In this document: piece by piece, positions 6,329 through 14,956 of the stretch
How the letters are laid out: the number at the start of each line of letters is the position of its first letter
Numbering within the stretch: position 1 is the stretch's first letter
Assembly: GCA_002429385.1 (NCBI GenBank)
Contig: DIZL01000062.1
Coordinates: forward strand, 6,957-44,163
DNA length: 37,207 bases
DNA from: Prolixibacteraceae bacterium UBA6029
GTDB lineage: Bacteria; Bacteroidota; Bacteroidia; Bacteroidales; Prolixibacteraceae
Reading direction: 5' to 3'
Program-made: the position numbers and the translations under genes
Notes under the pieces: model-generated
Databases searched by the model: none
Told to the model about the DNA's origin: nothing
The model's input: only the letters and a program-made list of their open reading frames with translations

Positions 6329-8095
6329 CTAATTCCTATCAAAATATTTAGTATGAAGTAAATCATGCGACAAATGGCTGAGCGGTTGTTTCAGAAACTC
6401 CTCATAGATCTGAAGCACTTCAGGGTTCTCGTGCGATTTGCGTACTTGTTTCCCTTCATCTTCCGAGTAGATGGCCTGGATACGTTTTTTCCTGATCTCA
6501 TTGGTAGTAAATCGCGGTTGTCCGCCACCGCCAATGCATCCTCCCGGACAAGTCATTACCTCGATAAAATGGAACTCTTCCCCGACCCGCATGGCTTCTA
6601 TTATTTTCTTTGCATTGCCCAAACCATGAGCTACGCCAACCTTTAATTCAACGCCTTCCAGGAAACTCCAGGCAGGCAGGCATCCCTCAATCTTCAGAGA
6701 TGCCTTTTTGACGCCTTCCAAACCTTCAACAGGTAGCAAATGCAGGTTCTTTACAGGTAATTCACGACCTGTTACAATCTGGTAGGCCGTACGTAAGGCG
6801 GCTTCCATTACGCCGCCGGTATTGGCGAAAATATCGGCTGCACCTGACCCATTGCCCATGGGTGAGTCCATCGTTCCATCTTCCAGTGACCTGAAGTCGA
6901 TACCCGACTGTTTGATCATACGGGCCAGTTCACGGGTAGTTAATACATAGTCGACATCCTGAAATCCGCTGTCGTTCATCTCGGGACGCTGACACTCAAA
7001 CTTCTTGGCTGTACAGGGCATCACTGAAACGACTACAATATCTTTCGGATCGACCCCTGCTTTTTTAGCATAGTAAGTTTTGGCAACGGCCCCAAACATC
7101 TGTTGCGGTGATTTGCAGCTTGAAATATTGTCCAGTATTTCAGGATAGAAATATTCGGCATATTTAATCCAGCCGGGAGAGCAGGAGGTAAACTGGGGTA
7201 GAGCAACCTGTTGCTTATCCACCAGGGCAAGTTTGAGCCGGGTAAGCAGTTCTGTTCCCTCTTCCATGATGGTCAGGTCGGCAGCGAAGTTGGTATCGAA
7301 TACGCGGTCGAAACCAAGGAGCCGGAGGGCAGAAGCCATTTTGCCCGTTACCAGGGTTCCGGGTTCATAACCGAAGCACTCGCCCAGGGCTGCCCGAATA
7401 GCAGGAGCGGTTTGCACCACAACAAACTTGGTTGGATCTTCAATGGCCTCCCATACAAAGTCGATATGTTCTTTCTCCGTAATAGCACCTACAGGACAAA
7501 TCGCCGCACACTGGCCACACTGTACACAGACCACTCCATCGAGGTGCTGATCGAATGCAGGGCCTATTTTTGACTCAAAACCACGTCCCTGTGCAAAGAG
7601 TGATCCTACTCCCTGTATTTCGTTACAAACAGTCATACAGCGACGGCATTTGATGCATTTACCCGAATCGCGCACCAGGGCAGGGGTACTGTCATCGATA
7701 AATGTTTTTAGCGTTTCACCTGGGAATGCAATTTCCATGATACCCATTTCGGTAGCCAATTGCTGCAATTCACAATCCTCGTTTCGCACGCAGGTCTTGC
7801 ATTCACCACAATGTTCTGAAATCAGCAGTTCAACGACAAACTTGCGTGCCTCGCGAACACTCTTTGAATTGGTGGTGATCTTCATTCCTTCGGCAACGGG
7901 AGTTGTACAGGATGCTACCATATTTCGGGCGCCCTCCACATCGACCATGCACACCCTGCATGCCCCCTTTGGAAGTTGATTTTCGACATGGCACAGAGTG
8001 GGTATCTTGATTCCGGCTTTTGCCGCTGCATCAAAGATAGAGCTGCCTTCCTCTACATTAACTATCTGTTTATTAATATATACTGTTGTCATCAT
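6329..8095 (-). CDS. hydA: [FeFe] hydrogenase catalytic subunit, HydA/HndD type
   Basis: A 588-residue cytoplasmic subunit that makes or oxidises H2. Domains in order: a [2Fe-2S] domain (C35, C46, C49, C63); a His-ligated [4Fe-4S] site (H95, C99, C102, C108); two [4Fe-4S] clusters (C147/150/153/157 and C190/193/196/200); and the H-cluster domain with L1 TSCSPGW (C305), L2 MPCTAKKFE (C361) and L3 EVMTCPGGCIGGGGQP (C516, C520), then the small C-terminal region. This is the group A3-like layout of multimeric hydrogenases. Oddity: residue 306 is Ser, where many hydrogenases have the proton-relay Cys. Third gene of hydCBA, 13 bases after hydB. Maturases HydE, HydF and HydG are not in the window. 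Confidence 0.93.
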   Translation of the reverse strand: MMTTVYINKQIVNVEEGSSIFDAAAKAGIKIPTLCHVENQLPKGACRVCMVDVEGARNMVASCTTPVAEGMKITTNSKSVREARKFVVELLISEHCGECKTCVRNEDCELQQLATEMGIMEIAFPGETLKTFIDDSTPALVRDSGKCIKCRRCMTVCNEIQGVGSLFAQGRGFESKIGPAFDQHLDGVVCVQCGQCAAICPVGAITEKEHIDFVWEAIEDPTKFVVVQTAPAIRAALGECFGYEPGTLVTGKMASALRLLGFDRVFDTNFAADLTIMEEGTELLTRLKLALVDKQQVALPQFTSCSPGWIKYAEYFYPEILDNISSCKSPQQMFGAVAKTYYAKKAGVDPKDIVVVSVMPCTAKKFECQRPEMNDSGFQDVDYVLTTRELARMIKQSGIDFRSLEDGTMDSPMGNGSGAADIFANTGGVMEAALRTAYQIVTGRELPVKNLHLLPVEGLEGVKKASLKIEGCLPAWSFLEGVELKVGVAHGLGNAKKIIEAMRVGEEFHFIEVMTCPGGCIGGGGQPRFTTNEIRKKRIQAIYSEDEGKQVRKSHENPEVLQIYEEFLKQPLSHLSHDLLHTKYFDRN

Positions 8096-8108
8096 TTAGA
8101 ATTTAGTA

Positions 8109-11100
8109 TTATTTACTTCCGTAATCACACCTGAGGCATCTTCTTGCTTGCCGAATAGCTTCGCCTTCGGGCCACACCAGCTCCACCTCGTCGAAGTTGT
8201 GCATACGCCGTCCGGCACTTAGCATAACCATGTGTGATCGTGGGTACTTGGCAGGATCGGCTTCAGGATCAAAGAAGGTATCGTTATGCTTTTCCTTGCG
8301 CCAGAAGTCGTGTTTCTCACCTGACAGGAAAAGGTCAATTCCAACTGCAGCCCTTTCACCACCTGCTACAGCCTCGATAACCGATGAAGGGCCGGTGGCA
8401 GCATCACCTCCTGTGAATATCCATGACTCCGAAGTTTGCCCGGTTTGCTTGTCACATTTGAATTGCGACTTACCGGTTAAAACCAGTTGGATTCCATCTG
8501 TAATCTTCTCCACATTTAGTGTTTGTCCGGTAGCCACAATGATCTGGTCCGCCTCCATGGTGAACGATTCATCACTTTCAACGGGTTTGCGCCGACCGCT
8601 TGAATCAAATGATCCCAGCTTCATGCGTACACAGAACACTCCTGAAACCTTACCGTTTTCAGTTAGTATTTCCTTAGGATTGGTGAGGGTGAGAAGTTCA
8701 ATTTTCTCCTGAACTGCCGCATCAATTTCTTCGGCCCATGCTGGCATTTCTTCCTGTGTACGGCGATAGACGATACTAACTTTCTCAGCACCCAAACGAA
8801 CTGCGGTGCGTGCAGCATCGATGGCTGCATTTCCACCCCCAACCACAATGATTTTCTTACCAACAGGAACTGATCCTCTCAGGTTATAAGTCTGTAAGAA
8901 TTTCAGTGCATCAACCACGCCTTCACTGTCGATGCCGGGAATTTTGGGTTTCATCCCTTCGGGATTACCAACACCGATAAAGACAGAATCGTATCCTTCC
9001 TCTTTTAAGGAAGAAAGGGTGAAATCAATGCCGAGGCTTTTTCCCGTCTGGATATCGACCCCCATATTTTCAATCATACGTATCTCACGTGCAAGTATTT
9101 CCCTTGGAAGACGGTATGCCGGTATGGTTTGAACCAACATACCGCCTGGGCGCTGTTCTGCCTCAAATACTTTGGGTTTATAGCCTAAACGGGCCAGAAA
9201 GTAAGCACAGGAAAGACCTGCAGGCCCGGCACCGATGATGGCAATTTTCTTCTGACTATTAATAGCATTCTCACGCATTTCTGGGAGCTGTATGGTGATC
9301 TCCTGATCAACCATAAATCGTTTCACGCCCCGGATGGATACTGACGAGTCGAGTGTGGCCCTGCGGCATTTGTCTTCGCAGGTATGAAAACATACCCTGG
9401 CACAAACAGCAGCAAACGGATTACGCTCGCGGTGCAGTTTTAGCGCTTCGGCATATCGTTTTTCACCCGTCAGGGAGATAAAGCCAGGAACATCAACTCC
9501 TGCAGGACAAGCGCTCTGACAAGGTGCTCGCACCAGTTTGGCACAAACCCCTGCTTCGCACTTGTGTTCCATGATATGCATCTCGTATTCATGCCTGAAG
9601 TATCTCAGTGTTGAAAGTACAGGATTCGGAGCCGATTGTCCTAATCCGCACAACGAAGTCTTTTTGATCCAGTGCCCAAGTCGCTCCAGTTTCTCTATAT
9701 CTTCTGGAATTCCATGGCCTGTAGTAATCCGATCCAGTATCTCGTACATGCGTTTGGTGCCGACCCTGCAAGGTGTACATTTCCCGCAGGACTCTTCGGT
9801 AACGAACTGTATGAAGAATTTGGCCACATCAACCATACAGGAGCCTTCGTCCATGACCACTAACCCTCCTGAACCCATGATAGCGCCCAGCTCGTTCAAA
9901 GACTCGTAGTCGAGGGCTACGTCCAGATGTTGTTTTGGGATACATCCACCTGAAGGACCACCTATTTGCGCAGCTTTAAAGGGTTTCCCGCTGCTGGTAC
10001 CCCCACCGATATCGTAAATCAAGTCTCCCAGGTTAGTGCCTACAGGAACCTCAAAAAGTCCTGAGTTCTTGATTGCACCGGCAAGTGCAAATATCTTGGT
10101 ACCCTTACTTTTGCCTGTTCCGAATTGTGCAAACCATTCACCGCCTTTTTCAATGATTGACGTCACATTGGCAAATGTCTCCACATTGTTCAGGACAGTA
10201 GGCTTTCCCCACAATCCTGCGGTAGTTGGGAAAGGTGGACGTGGACGAGGTTCGCCCCGTTTCCCTTCAATGGAAGCCATCAATGCAGTCTCTTCACCAC
10301 AAACGAAAGCACCTGATCCCATGCGGATGTCCAGATCGAAACTGAAATCTGTACCCAGGATGTTTTTCCCAAGAAGACCCATCTCACGGGCATCGTCCAT
10401 GGCTTTTCCCAGTCGCTCAACGGCCAGGGGATATTCGGCACGGACATATACAAAACCTTTGGAAGCACCAATGGTATAAGCGCCAATGATCATTCCTTCG
10501 ACCACACTGTGGGGATCGCCCTCCAGTATGCTTCGGTCCATGAATGCGCCGGGGTCGCCCTCATCGGCATTGCACAGTATATATTTTTGATCGGCAATCT
10601 CTTTCTTGGCCAGGTTCCATTTCATGAAAGTTGGAAAACCTGCACCTCCGCGTCCACGTAAACCTGATGTTTTCATCTCCTCGATTACCTGGTCAGGAGA
10701 AAGCTGAGTAAGCGCTTTTCGAAGCGATACATAGCCTCCTGAGGCGATATAGTCGTAAATGCTCACTGGATCAATGGTTCCGCAGCGTTTAAGTACAATC
10801 TTCCGCTGGTGGCTGAAGAACTTGATGTCAGAAGCTTTCGGGATGGGCTTACCATCTTCGTCACTGTGATGCAAGAGTTTCTCTACCGGTTTTCCTCCAA
10901 GCAGATGTTCATCAATAATGGAGTCGATATCAGCCAGCTGAATGTTTTCGTAAAAGATACCTGACTTTTTCATCAGAATAACAGGACCTTTGGAGCAAGG
11001 CCCCAGGCAGCCGGTCCCTTTGACCATGAATTTGCCTGAAAGACCGCGTTCTTCCAGCTTTTCGGTCAGTTGGGTCCTTACGTTCAGCGAGCCACAGGCA

Positions 11101-11222
11101 ATGCAGCCACCGCCCGTACAAACCTGAATAATCTCTTTATAATGGTTGTATTGCTCGGATTGTTTTTCCGATAAATCCTGAAAGTACTTGTCAAACTTCT
11201 CAGGAGAATCTAGTTTATACAT
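8109..11222 (-). CDS. hydB: HydB (NuoF-like) fused to GltD/NfnL-like NADPH oxidoreductase
   Basis: A 1037-residue flavin/iron-sulfur subunit. Part 1 is HydB: thioredoxin-like [2Fe-2S] domain (C35, C40, C72, C76), FMN/NADH core with GRGGAGFPTFMKW (residues 190-202) and YILCNADEGDPGAFMDR, SLBB region, and the NuoF [4Fe-4S] site (ESCGKCTPCR at 478-486, C525). Part 2, from about residue 555, replaces the usual two-cluster ferredoxin tail: GltD-type cysteines (C568, C572, C607, C611, C615, C619), FAD motif IIGAGPAGLSCA (662-673), NADPH-type motif VVGGGNAAIDAARTA (793-807) followed by YRRTQEEMPAW, ATG motif IIVATGQ, GGDAATGPSSVIEA near the end, and a final CLRCD. It should carry electrons among NADH, NADPH, ferredoxin and HydA (inferred). 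Second gene of hydCBA. Confidence 0.9.
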   Translation of the reverse strand: MYKLDSPEKFDKYFQDLSEKQSEQYNHYKEIIQVCTGGGCIACGSLNVRTQLTEKLEERGLSGKFMVKGTGCLGPCSKGPVILMKKSGIFYENIQLADIDSIIDEHLLGGKPVEKLLHHSDEDGKPIPKASDIKFFSHQRKIVLKRCGTIDPVSIYDYIASGGYVSLRKALTQLSPDQVIEEMKTSGLRGRGGAGFPTFMKWNLAKKEIADQKYILCNADEGDPGAFMDRSILEGDPHSVVEGMIIGAYTIGASKGFVYVRAEYPLAVERLGKAMDDAREMGLLGKNILGTDFSFDLDIRMGSGAFVCGEETALMASIEGKRGEPRPRPPFPTTAGLWGKPTVLNNVETFANVTSIIEKGGEWFAQFGTGKSKGTKIFALAGAIKNSGLFEVPVGTNLGDLIYDIGGGTSSGKPFKAAQIGGPSGGCIPKQHLDVALDYESLNELGAIMGSGGLVVMDEGSCMVDVAKFFIQFVTEESCGKCTPCRVGTKRMYEILDRITTGHGIPEDIEKLERLGHWIKKTSLCGLGQSAPNPVLSTLRYFRHEYEMHIMEHKCEAGVCAKLVRAPCQSACPAGVDVPGFISLTGEKRYAEALKLHRERNPFAAVCARVCFHTCEDKCRRATLDSSVSIRGVKRFMVDQEITIQLPEMRENAINSQKKIAIIGAGPAGLSCAYFLARLGYKPKVFEAEQRPGGMLVQTIPAYRLPREILAREIRMIENMGVDIQTGKSLGIDFTLSSLKEEGYDSVFIGVGNPEGMKPKIPGIDSEGVVDALKFLQTYNLRGSVPVGKKIIVVGGGNAAIDAARTAVRLGAEKVSIVYRRTQEEMPAWAEEIDAAVQEKIELLTLTNPKEILTENGKVSGVFCVRMKLGSFDSSGRRKPVESDESFTMEADQIIVATGQTLNVEKITDGIQLVLTGKSQFKCDKQTGQTSESWIFTGGDAATGPSSVIEAVAGGERAAVGIDLFLSGEKHDFWRKEKHNDTFFDPEADPAKYPRSHMVMLSAGRRMHNFDEVELVWPEGEAIRQARRCLRCDYGSK

Positions 11223-11240
11223 AATGGATTTTTGCTATTG

Positions 11241-11750
11241 TTACTCAAAACTATTCAATATTTCACTTACCCCTGTAGGTTTTACCCGCTGAAAGGTTTG
11301 GTCGCCTACCATGACAACGGGGGCAAGTCCGCAGGCTCCAAAACAGCGTCCTACTTCCAGCGAGAATTTTTTATCTGGGGTGGTCCCACCGATACCAATG
11401 TTAAGTTCTTTTTGGAGTGCTTTCAATACATCTTGTCCACCCCGAACATAACAGGCTGTTCCCAAACACACCCGAATGGTGTATTTACCTTTTGGTGTAG
11501 TAGAAAAGTAGGAGTAAAATCCAACAACTCCTGCCACTTCGCTGTAAGGTTTCTTCAGTTCTTTACTGATTATCCGAAGTGCTTTTTCTGGAAGATACCC
11601 AAAGAGGTTTTGTGTCGTTTGCAAAACGGGAATAAGCGCTCCCGGTATAGTTCTTTGCGATTGAACGATAATCTTAAGCCGTTCGTAAAGCTCATCCTCA
11701 TGAACTTCTCCGCAATTACAGCTGGCGATTTGGGGTTTTAGTTCGGTCAT
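11241..11750 (-). CDS. hydC: HydC, NuoE-like [2Fe-2S] subunit
   Basis: A 169-residue thioredoxin-fold subunit related to NuoE and HydC of electron-bifurcating hydrogenases. The [2Fe-2S] ligands are visible as CLGTACYVRG and CFGACGLAPVV, and the helical N-terminal domain contains IPGALIPVLQTTQNLFGYLPEKAL, typical of NuoE. The ATG at 11750 is chosen; an upstream start at 11795 adds 15 residues without family support. An early CNC motif (IASCNCGEV) is an unusual extra. It is the first gene of the operon, 18 bases before hydB, and would bring electrons to or from the HydB flavin. No clear TAnnTTTG promoter was found upstream; TATTTTTC at 11791-11784 is only a near match. Confidence 0.9.
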   Translation of the reverse strand: MTELKPQIASCNCGEVHEDELYERLKIIVQSQRTIPGALIPVLQTTQNLFGYLPEKALRIISKELKKPYSEVAGVVGFYSYFSTTPKGKYTIRVCLGTACYVRGGQDVLKALQKELNIGIGGTTPDKKFSLEVGRCFGACGLAPVVMVGDQTFQRVKPTGVSEILNSFE

Positions 11751-12203
11751 AATAATTATTGGCTGGTTGATATTTTTACTTTTCGAAAAATACAAATAAA
11801 TAGTCTAAAAAACTGATATTCTTTTACAGTAAATCGAATCTAAATACATGTTGTACAATAACCTATGGAGTTATCTATATAATTGATATATGTCATATAT
11901 ATAGTTGTTTTAAATGAATATTCAATTCGCGATTACCTGTAATAAATTGTTAATTAATTACTTCGTGATATTTTCCCTGTAACTGCCATGAAGTATGTTT
12001 TTTTGCCTGAAAGTTTTTATCTTTACCCATCAAATGCATTCTGGCCAAAGTCTGACGAAAGGATTCAGAACTGAACCCATTGACTATAGGCGGCAATTTT
12101 CTCTCCATTCAGATGTTTTTCAGAAAATCAAAAAACCTGCTTTCGTCTTACACGGAAGGTACCCGAGAGGGGATTGAGTAGGGTTTGCGCTTCATGAATT
12201 AAT

Positions 12204-12265
12204 CTATGATTGATTTGCAACTGTATTAAGATTTAGATATTAGTATAGTTATAGATCAATCATAG
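12204..12265. repeat. 11-bp perfect inverted repeat, 40-base spacer
   Basis: CTATGATTGAT at 12204-12214 is the exact reverse complement of ATCAATCATAG at 12255-12265. The 40 bases between are A/T-rich. It is about 450 bases upstream of hydC. A long-range hairpin or the ends of a tiny degraded element are both possible. Confidence 0.5.
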
Positions 12266-12284
12266 TACAGATATATAAAAGGAA

Positions 12285-12317
12285 TACCCTCCCGATACCC
12301 TCCCGATACCTTCCCGA
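12285..12317 (+). repeat. Three 11-bp GC-rich tandem units
   Basis: TACCCTCCCGA, TACCCTCCCGA and TACCTTCCCGA follow each other without a gap. The composition stands out from the A/T-rich surroundings. The unit length equals that of the arrays at both window ends. Confidence 0.75.
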
Positions 12318-12522
12318 TCCCCCCGCAAATCCGCACCGGCTTACAATGGCATTTCTCCGATCAGTTACTTTAACGGATGATCTTTTCACAGTCAGGCATT
12401 TTGAAAGGGCATACAGGTGGGTGATTTCCACAGAAAAAATGAAACACTAAAATATTTAATCTATAAATATTTCTCCTTTTTATAATGGCGATATCCCTGA
12501 AGTATTCATTATTGATATAAAG

Positions 12523-12563
12523 CAAAAGCGTTAGATCGGAACATGTCCAACCTAACGCTTTTG
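12523..12563 (-). terminator. Terminator hairpin after the GH43 gene
   Basis: CAAAAGCGTTAG (12523-12534) and CTAACGCTTTTG (12552-12563) form a perfect 12-bp stem with a 17-base loop, starting 27 bases past the GH43 stop. On the minus strand it is followed by CTTTATATC. T-rich DNA on the plus side too means it could work in both directions. It would close the long glycoside hydrolase run. Confidence 0.75.
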
Positions 12564-12589
12564 GTATTTTTTAAGTCACTTGCCTGCAA

Positions 12590-14827
12590 TTATTGAATAG
12601 TCAGCCGGGTGCAAATTGCTTTTTCGTTTGTGGTTACTTCAAGTAAATAGATTCCAGAGGAAAGGTGGTTGGTATAAGGTATAACATTTACAGCATGTGC
12701 AAGTTTCTTTTCTTCTATAAGCTGACCGTTTAAATTCATGATTCGCATCCGGGTGAAAGGTTCCGCGCAAGAAATTGTGAGTTGTGTCTTTGCCGGGTTT
12801 GGATATACTTTTAGCTTTGCGGGAATGGATAAGCTTTTCAGGTTTGACGTGACTTCCTTTAGTCCGCCAATAAACCTGAACGATTTCAATTGAAATAATT
12901 TACCGGTTCCAGCGCCCCTGAATTTCAGGTAAATATCGTGCCGGCCAGTTATTTCAGGAACATCAACAGTGAAAGCTTGATAGGTGCTCAGACTGCCGGT
13001 AGATGAGATATTACATTCAGCAATTTTCACACCGGTCTGCATGGAGTCGAGCCATACCTCAATCACTGCGGAAGAAAGCACAGATGATGCTGTTGCTTCA
13101 AACGAACCCAGGTGAACGGGATAATTCACATCCCCAAATTCGATTCCGGCATACATCGCCCAATCGCCGGTATGAATCTGATCGAGAAAACTCACTCCTG
13201 AAACGGGTGTACTTCTGGTCGTCCCCCATTGATTGGCAGAACTTTCGGCATAAGTTAAATTGTAAGCTTCGCGGTAAATGTACAGGTCAAAGTCGGCTGC
13301 ACTGCCTTTCACATACAAGCCTTGTCGGTTACCTGTCCATGCATTGTAATCGGACTGTTGTATGTCCATGCTTTTTATATCTATTGACTGACCTACCTTA
13401 ATCCAATCGTAGCCGTTTGAACTTGACCAGGCTATCAAGGCATGATTGATCCTTACCAACTTCAGCCAGATGACAGTACCCGATGTATCAGGAACTTCGT
13501 AGGATATCGCCCCAAAACTAAACCGGATCACTTTCCCGCCGGCACTGTTTGCAGAACTGCATAAACTGGCAGACAAAGTCTCAAGACCGGTGATGATGCG
13601 TATTCCGGCTTCATCGGTTGTCGCTTTTGGCTTAAAATCGAGACAGGTAATCAGAGAATAATTGTGCTCGGCATCGGTTTTTATCAGCATGTTTTGCTGG
13701 TTTTTGGGCGACAATCTTAGCCATCCGGGACGGGCGGTCAGCGAATATGGGATGATTGGTGAATAGCCCAACAGCGACCACTCAGGATTTAATGTCGGGG
13801 AGTCGAAAAAGTCGGAATGGGGAACCATCCAGGGAATTCCATCTGAAGACAATTTTGGTGCCGTCAGAGGTTCGTTGATCGGATAGTCGGCAACAGGTTT
13901 CCCGGCAGCATTGTACCTGACCTGACTCAGCAGACCTTGTCGGCCAATGCCTTGCCATTCGCCACTGCCAGCAGTTAGGTATGAATGATAAATCACCCAT
14001 GAGGTACTGTCGTTGAGCATGATAACCGGTGAGCAATGGTTCGGACCCTGAAAGAGTGACTGCGCTTTTTTAGGATCGGCCTCGTTAAACAGATCACCAA
14101 GGTATTCCCATGAAGCCTTGTCTGCAATCAGTTGTTTACTTCGAAATACTTTCTGTCCACCGCCTGCATTGATTGCAAACGAATAGTAATAATATCCCCT
14201 GTACTTCCACATAACAGGCCCTTCGGCCCAGCCATAAGGATAAGCAGGTGCAGGATTAATCCATCGCAGATCAAGAATTTTGCCTTTGGGCTGACCATCG
14301 GTTCCCAGCTGTATTATCCAGTTGTTTTCCTGTCCGTTTTTAATCATCATGTACCAGGAACCATCATCGTCAACAAAAATGGAATTGTCCATTCCCAGAC
14401 CGGGAACTGAAGTGGGGCAGTTTACAGTTTTAGGGGCGCTCCAGGGACCTTCGGGCTTGTTGGCTGTAACAAAGTACATGGTAGCAGGATGACCGAAGAA
14501 ATCCCAGTATTTGCCTCCATAATACACCAGATGACCACCCCAGCAACCTTGTCCGGGGTCTTTACCATACATGGACCAGGTGGCACTCACCGGTTGGGCA
14601 ATGGCTTTCCAGTGCACCAGATCGGTTGAATGGTAAATAACCGGTGTCGGACTGAATGATGAACCTGTGGTGTAGAAATCGTTGCCAACCCGTGTAAGTG
14701 TCGGATCGGGGTGATCGCCCGGAATCACTGGATTCATATAGGTTGTGACCGAGGTGTTTTGTGCATAGAGGAATCCTGAAATGATAGTTAGCAGGATGCT
14801 GAGGACAATGATTCTTAGATATGTCAT
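12590..14827 (-). CDS. GH43 glycosidase with C2-type sandwich, CBM6 and T9SS tail
   Basis: A 745-residue secreted enzyme, likely a beta-xylosidase or alpha-L-arabinofuranosidase. Signal peptide 1-22 (cut near YAQN). The five-blade GH43 domain spans about 30-325 with the expected triad: Asp41 in HPDP, Asp147 in GMDNSIFVDDDG and Glu202 in WAEGP. Residues about 338-525 form the concanavalin-like C-terminal sandwich of many GH43 enzymes (SDFFDSPTLNPEWSLLGYSP). A CBM6-like module covers about 526-655 (YAES..., GDWAMYAGIEFGDV). The end, about 668-745, is a type A Por/T9SS sorting domain (VYPNPAKTQLTIS; SSGIYLLEV). It is the last gene of the glycoside hydrolase run and precedes a strong terminator. 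Confidence 0.9.
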   Translation of the reverse strand: MTYLRIIVLSILLTIISGFLYAQNTSVTTYMNPVIPGDHPDPTLTRVGNDFYTTGSSFSPTPVIYHSTDLVHWKAIAQPVSATWSMYGKDPGQGCWGGHLVYYGGKYWDFFGHPATMYFVTANKPEGPWSAPKTVNCPTSVPGLGMDNSIFVDDDGSWYMMIKNGQENNWIIQLGTDGQPKGKILDLRWINPAPAYPYGWAEGPVMWKYRGYYYYSFAINAGGGQKVFRSKQLIADKASWEYLGDLFNEADPKKAQSLFQGPNHCSPVIMLNDSTSWVIYHSYLTAGSGEWQGIGRQGLLSQVRYNAAGKPVADYPINEPLTAPKLSSDGIPWMVPHSDFFDSPTLNPEWSLLGYSPIIPYSLTARPGWLRLSPKNQQNMLIKTDAEHNYSLITCLDFKPKATTDEAGIRIITGLETLSASLCSSANSAGGKVIRFSFGAISYEVPDTSGTVIWLKLVRINHALIAWSSSNGYDWIKVGQSIDIKSMDIQQSDYNAWTGNRQGLYVKGSAADFDLYIYREAYNLTYAESSANQWGTTRSTPVSGVSFLDQIHTGDWAMYAGIEFGDVNYPVHLGSFEATASSVLSSAVIEVWLDSMQTGVKIAECNISSTGSLSTYQAFTVDVPEITGRHDIYLKFRGAGTGKLFQLKSFRFIGGLKEVTSNLKSLSIPAKLKVYPNPAKTQLTISCAEPFTRMRIMNLNGQLIEEKKLAHAVNVIPYTNHLSSGIYLLEVTTNEKAICTRLTIQ

Positions 14828-14956
14828 TCGTGAATGTGATTTATTTTAAGATTTGAAATTTGAGTTCAATCCGATCAGCAGATCAAGCTTTACATATCAA
14901 TGGTTTGAAATCTGTAACTCGAATGGTTGTTTATGTCTGGTACTGCAATCAATGAG

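Larger units (their letters stand above)
11751..12522. other. Long non-coding stretch upstream of hydCBA
   Basis: About 770 bases without a convincing gene. A 60-residue frame at 11995-12177 (+) and another at 12249-12431 (-) lack any recognisable domain, and the second runs through repeat DNA. The first 200 bases are very A/T-rich. The rest holds an 11-bp perfect inverted repeat (12204-12265) and three GC-rich 11-bp tandem units (12285-12317). It must include the hydCBA leader; an unrecognised RNA is possible. Confidence 0.5.

Noticed and set aside
6365..10479. Several plus-strand frames inside the hydrogenase genes
   Set aside because: They are antisense shadows of hydA and hydB, which have full cofactor motifs.
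11995..12177. A 60-residue frame upstream of hydC
   Set aside because: No recognisable domain and no promoter; treated as non-coding.
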